From contig JADGJG010000881.1 in the NCBI GenBank assembly GCA_027596195.1, positions 1 through 11,430 on the forward strand: a stretch of 11,430 nucleotides of DNA, written 5' to 3'. Numbering within the stretch: the stretch's first letter is position 1; every line of letters starts with the position of its first letter. The stretch is from Podochytrium sp. JEL0797 (taxonomy: Eukaryota > Chytridiomycota > Chytridiomycetes > Chytridiales > Chytriomycetaceae). Made by a program: the position numbers and the translations under genes. The notes under the pieces were generated by a model. The model made no database searches and was not told where the DNA came from. It saw nothing but the letters and a program-made list of their open reading frames with translations. Positions 9,080 to 11,430 of the stretch are shown in pieces.

Positions 9080-9180
9080 TTTTGGAGAAAATGGGTGTTC
9101 CGATTCCCCCCGCACAAAGAGAGTTGCGCATTGTTGAGTCATCCTTGCGCATGATTCCTTCTCTTTCTCATTAATATATG
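9080..9180 (-). promoter_or_regulatory. CPOX promoter with bZIP-type sites
   Basis: TGAGTCA (9135-9141), the palindrome-type AP-1/Gcn4 core, lies 56 nt upstream of the CPOX start. It is flanked by two identical copies of TTGCGCAT (9124-9131 and 9145-9152), 21 bp apart. A TATA-like ATTAATATAT lies at about 9170-9179. The binding role is inferred from sequence only. Confidence 0.4.
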
Positions 9181-9225
9181 AAAAAAAGAAAAAAAAGGGA
9201 AAAAGGAAGAAGGAGAAATAGTGAT
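9178..9225. repeat. Purine-rich tract upstream of CPOX
   Basis: An almost uninterrupted A/G stretch on the + strand (pyrimidine on the CPOX strand), next to the presumed core promoter. No coding potential is seen. Confidence 0.6.
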
Positions 9226-9441
9226 GGAACTGGAATACGCCTGCAGTGAGTACTTGTGACTACGCAGCGACCCTCGCGATACGGAGAAATCCAGAGTTGT
9301 TTGCAAGTAAAGTCGCCAACAATAAGAATACATCTTGATTCAGCTTCAAACGCGGAATCAATCAATTTCGATTGTACCTTTCTTTCTTCAACTTTAATTC
9401 GGAGTACTGTACCAGTGTCGAGAACTGCGCTACGTTATGCA

Positions 9442-9449
9442 TATATAAG
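9442..9449 (+). promoter_or_regulatory. TATA-like element TATATAAG
   Basis: A good TATA-box match on the + strand in ATGCATATATAAG. No recognisable gene follows within 300 nt, so it may serve an unannotated + transcript or be chance. Confidence 0.25.
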
Positions 9450-9790
9450 CCCCCGATTCATTTAACTTCTTAACGCGGTTCACTGCCCAAATTTTTGGCA
9501 CTGTTTCCAACACAACTGACGCTCCACCACCGTTACCACCATTCCACATCCATCCGTGCCAAGATTCAAGACAAGAAAAGAACACGAAAAATAGAGAAAA
9601 ATAAAGGGTAGAAAGGAAGGAGAAGGACGGAACACTGAAAAGGGGGGACAACGAGAGGAAACTCAAAGACACACACGATCACTGCTTTTTGGGGGATCAG
9701 TCCCAAGAGGCCCTATCAGCACGGTAGACCAGGAGCGACGCGATGGCGTCGTTTGCGCCAAAATAACCGCGTCATGGTACGAAGTGACCA
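9450..9790. other. Gene-free stretch
   Basis: Nothing is supported here. The stretch is CA-rich at first (about 9500-9560), then A/G-rich (about 9570-9670). No tRNA, snRNA or 5S-like pattern was recognised. Confidence 0.5.
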
Positions 9791-9810
9791 GTCTTGGCCC
9801 GAAGTCTCAC

Positions 9811-9904
9811 CCTTGAAGGCCGTTGGGACCGGATCGACAAACTTATAATAGAGGGATTTCAAGGAAACGTCCGATGCGGTGTCGAATACAGAGAAATATT
9901 CCTC
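9811..9904 (-). other. Candidate exon-like stretch, unassigned
   Basis: On the minus strand this reads EEYFSVFDTASDVSLKSLYY then KFVDPVPTAFK, followed by a good donor GTGAGA at 9810-9805. Two in-frame TGA codons sit immediately upstream (9905-9910). It would therefore need a nearby acceptor or belong to a degraded gene. Upstream in the same frame, 9911-10219 is open, with a possible 48-nt in-frame intron (GTAAAA near 10013 to TTTCAG near 9966). No family is recognised, and the + strand of the same DNA is also partly open. Confidence 0.2.
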
Positions 9905-10910
9905 TCATCACTCCGTCCTCGGCACCGGCAGCTCCCCCTTCCTTCCCACACTCGCCAAAAATCGCTGCTGAAAGTCCAAAAACCCCGGCGCATACGAACA
10001 GGTATTTTCTTTTACCCCAATTCGAGAAGGAGCCACCACTGCAGCAGCAGCGGGCACGATCGACATGGAAACCTCGTGTGTGGTAATCTGTTCCGCGAAA
10101 AAACGCCAGGTGGTTGTTGCCCACGAATTCCGCGTCGAGGCCAACGATCTTGGTGGCCAACGGAGTGCTTGTGAGGGAGGTGCGAGGGGGGAAGTCACCT
10201 CTGTTGGGATGGCAGTCAATCTCTAGATATTGATATTTCAAGTTGAGCGATCGAGAACTTTCAAATCTCAGACTGGAAACATCCATCATTTCCAGGGGCA
10301 TGCAAAGAGACTTCGCAGCGAGTATTTTTTCTCGTACACATGCATATAAAGGGGAAAAATTGGAAATGAAAAAATATCGTCACGTGTCTCGGCAGTGAGC
10401 GGTTCTCCTTTAAGAGTCCCCAGTCTCTCTCTCTACACACCCTTGATAATTGGGTTGCATTCCCGCAAAGAAAACATCCCAGGCTCATCATTTGACACAG
10501 GTTACTGCCGACTTCTCCAAAACTTCGCTTTGTCCCTCTTCACATATCCATCTCTAGAGGATCCGATTTTTCATTGCCGAATCCCAAAGCAAAGGCTCGT
10601 CAACTTCATCCAAACGGGTAACCCAAACAAAACCCCTTCGAAAATCATTGTCTCTTTTAACACACAACCCGCTCTAGGACTCTTGTTGTCGAACTGCGTG
10701 AATACGCGGATTTGTATCGAGAAGGTGCATTCATGGGGTGCTGATGGTGCTTGGATTGAGGCTCACGACAGTAACGGGAGTGGGGAAACCCAGCAACCAG
10801 TATACTGGAATCACGACAATTGTGGAGACCAATGGCGGTGTTTGCATGGCGAGGCGGGGAGGAAGAGAAGTATGACTACGGAGCGCGGCGTAAGTGGCTT
10901 TCATTAAATT
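9905..10910. other. Intergenic or unassigned region with open frames on both strands
   Basis: Open stretches without recognisable homology are 9843-10301 (-, 152 aa), 9908-10219 (-, 103 aa), 10395-10907 (+, 170 aa) and 10731-10916 (-, 61 aa). The 10395-10907 frame has uneven composition and no motif I know. A TATAAA (10345-10350, +) precedes it by about 45 nt, with a CACGTG E-box at 10381-10386. None is confident enough to call as a gene. Confidence 0.3.
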
Positions 10911-11337
10911 ATGCAAATTTATATATCAATGAAGGAGAACGAAAGAGAGAATCGTCCCCTTGAATCATCCACATTCCGCGTTCAGATGTGTGTGTACTGT
11001 AGCTCGCAAGTTGTGCCTCGGCGTCACAACCACCAATTTGTCGTCTGCGGAGTATTCCTTCTTTTCTCTCCCTCTTTCCTTCACTTTCCTTCTCTTTTTT
11101 TCGCCAAAGTCGGAAAATAATTATCAGATATGAGGGAAAGGGGAGGGACGCGTTTTTGCAGATCGAAAAAAAAGGTCCCTCAAACATCTTCTTTCCGCCA
11201 ACTTGCCTAAAGTGTTGCTCTGAGATAATCTTTCCTCGGCTTTGGACTCTCTCGTGACGGAAGCTTTTCCGAGGCTTTGCCTGAAAGGTGGAGGAGCTTC
11301 CGACACCGTTGACTGTCGCAACACACACAAGTTTGGG
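10911..11337. other. Gene-free, low-complexity stretch
   Basis: Contains a strong pyrimidine tract at about 11053-11102 (CTTTTCTCTCCCTCTTTCC-type) and A/G-rich segments. No coding, RNA or mobile-element signal is recognised. Confidence 0.5.
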
Positions 11338-11372
11338 CGGCCGGGGGGCGGGGGGCCCGCCGGGGGGGGGGT

Positions 11373-11415
<43 letters not shown>

Positions 11416-11430
11416 GGTGTTTGGTGTGGG
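11338..11430. repeat. Poly-G terminal run, probable artefact
   Basis: From 11338 the sequence becomes G/C-only blocks and then an almost uninterrupted G run to about 11413, ending in a short G/T tail. This is unlike anything else in the window. It is typical of no-signal base calls or a low-quality contig end, and it does not match a telomere repeat. Confidence 0.7.

Noticed and set aside
8619..9152. 177-codon minus-strand frame starting upstream of CPOX
   Set aside because: It reads through CPOX introns and leaves the CPOX frame. The spliced CPOX model explains the same DNA.
11338..11413. Telomere or G-quadruplex element
   Set aside because: There is no TTAGGG-like periodicity, and a long pure G run is better explained as an artefact.

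Overview
This is nuclear DNA from a unicellular eukaryote. Five protein-coding genes are packed closely and split by many short GT-AG introns, mostly 51-75 nt, with the standard genetic code and roughly balanced base composition. The lineage cannot be fixed by eye. The coproporphyrinogen oxidase carries a mitochondrial rather than a plastid-type N-terminus, and OLA1 differs clearly from the animal and yeast forms. A protist or an early-diverging fungus is possible. I see no bacterial, viral or transposon genes.

Layout: (1) 16-2659 (+), the C-terminal 748 residues of a long coiled-coil protein whose 5' part lies outside the window. (2) 2696-4253 (-), complete OLA1/YchF-type ATPase, six exons, 401 aa. 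(3) 4414-6391 (-), complete ribosome-biogenesis factor NOC4, seven exons, 532 aa. (4) 6419-7243 (+), a small probable mitochondrial ribosomal protein mL50, three exons, 142 aa, whose start depends on an inferred 8-nt first coding exon. (5) 7279-9079 (-), complete coproporphyrinogen III oxidase with a mitochondrial presequence and one membrane segment, eight exons, 420 aa. (6) 9080-11430, about 2.3 kb with no confident gene: a promoter region, TATA-like elements, short coding-looking stretches on both strands, low-complexity tracts, and a terminal poly-G run that looks like a sequence or assembly artefact.

The genes are housekeeping functions and do not form one pathway. NOC4 and OLA1 touch cytosolic ribosome production and translation; mL50 and CPOX act in mitochondria. 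Notable features are the arrangement (two convergent pairs whose stop codons are 36 and 35 nt apart, and one probable head-to-head pair with start codons 27 nt apart), a probable duplicated two-exon unit in the coiled-coil gene, a 26-nt microexon in OLA1, and a bZIP-like site cluster upstream of the heme gene. I found no clear undescribed system. The strongest unexplained stretch is 9.8-10.9 kb.
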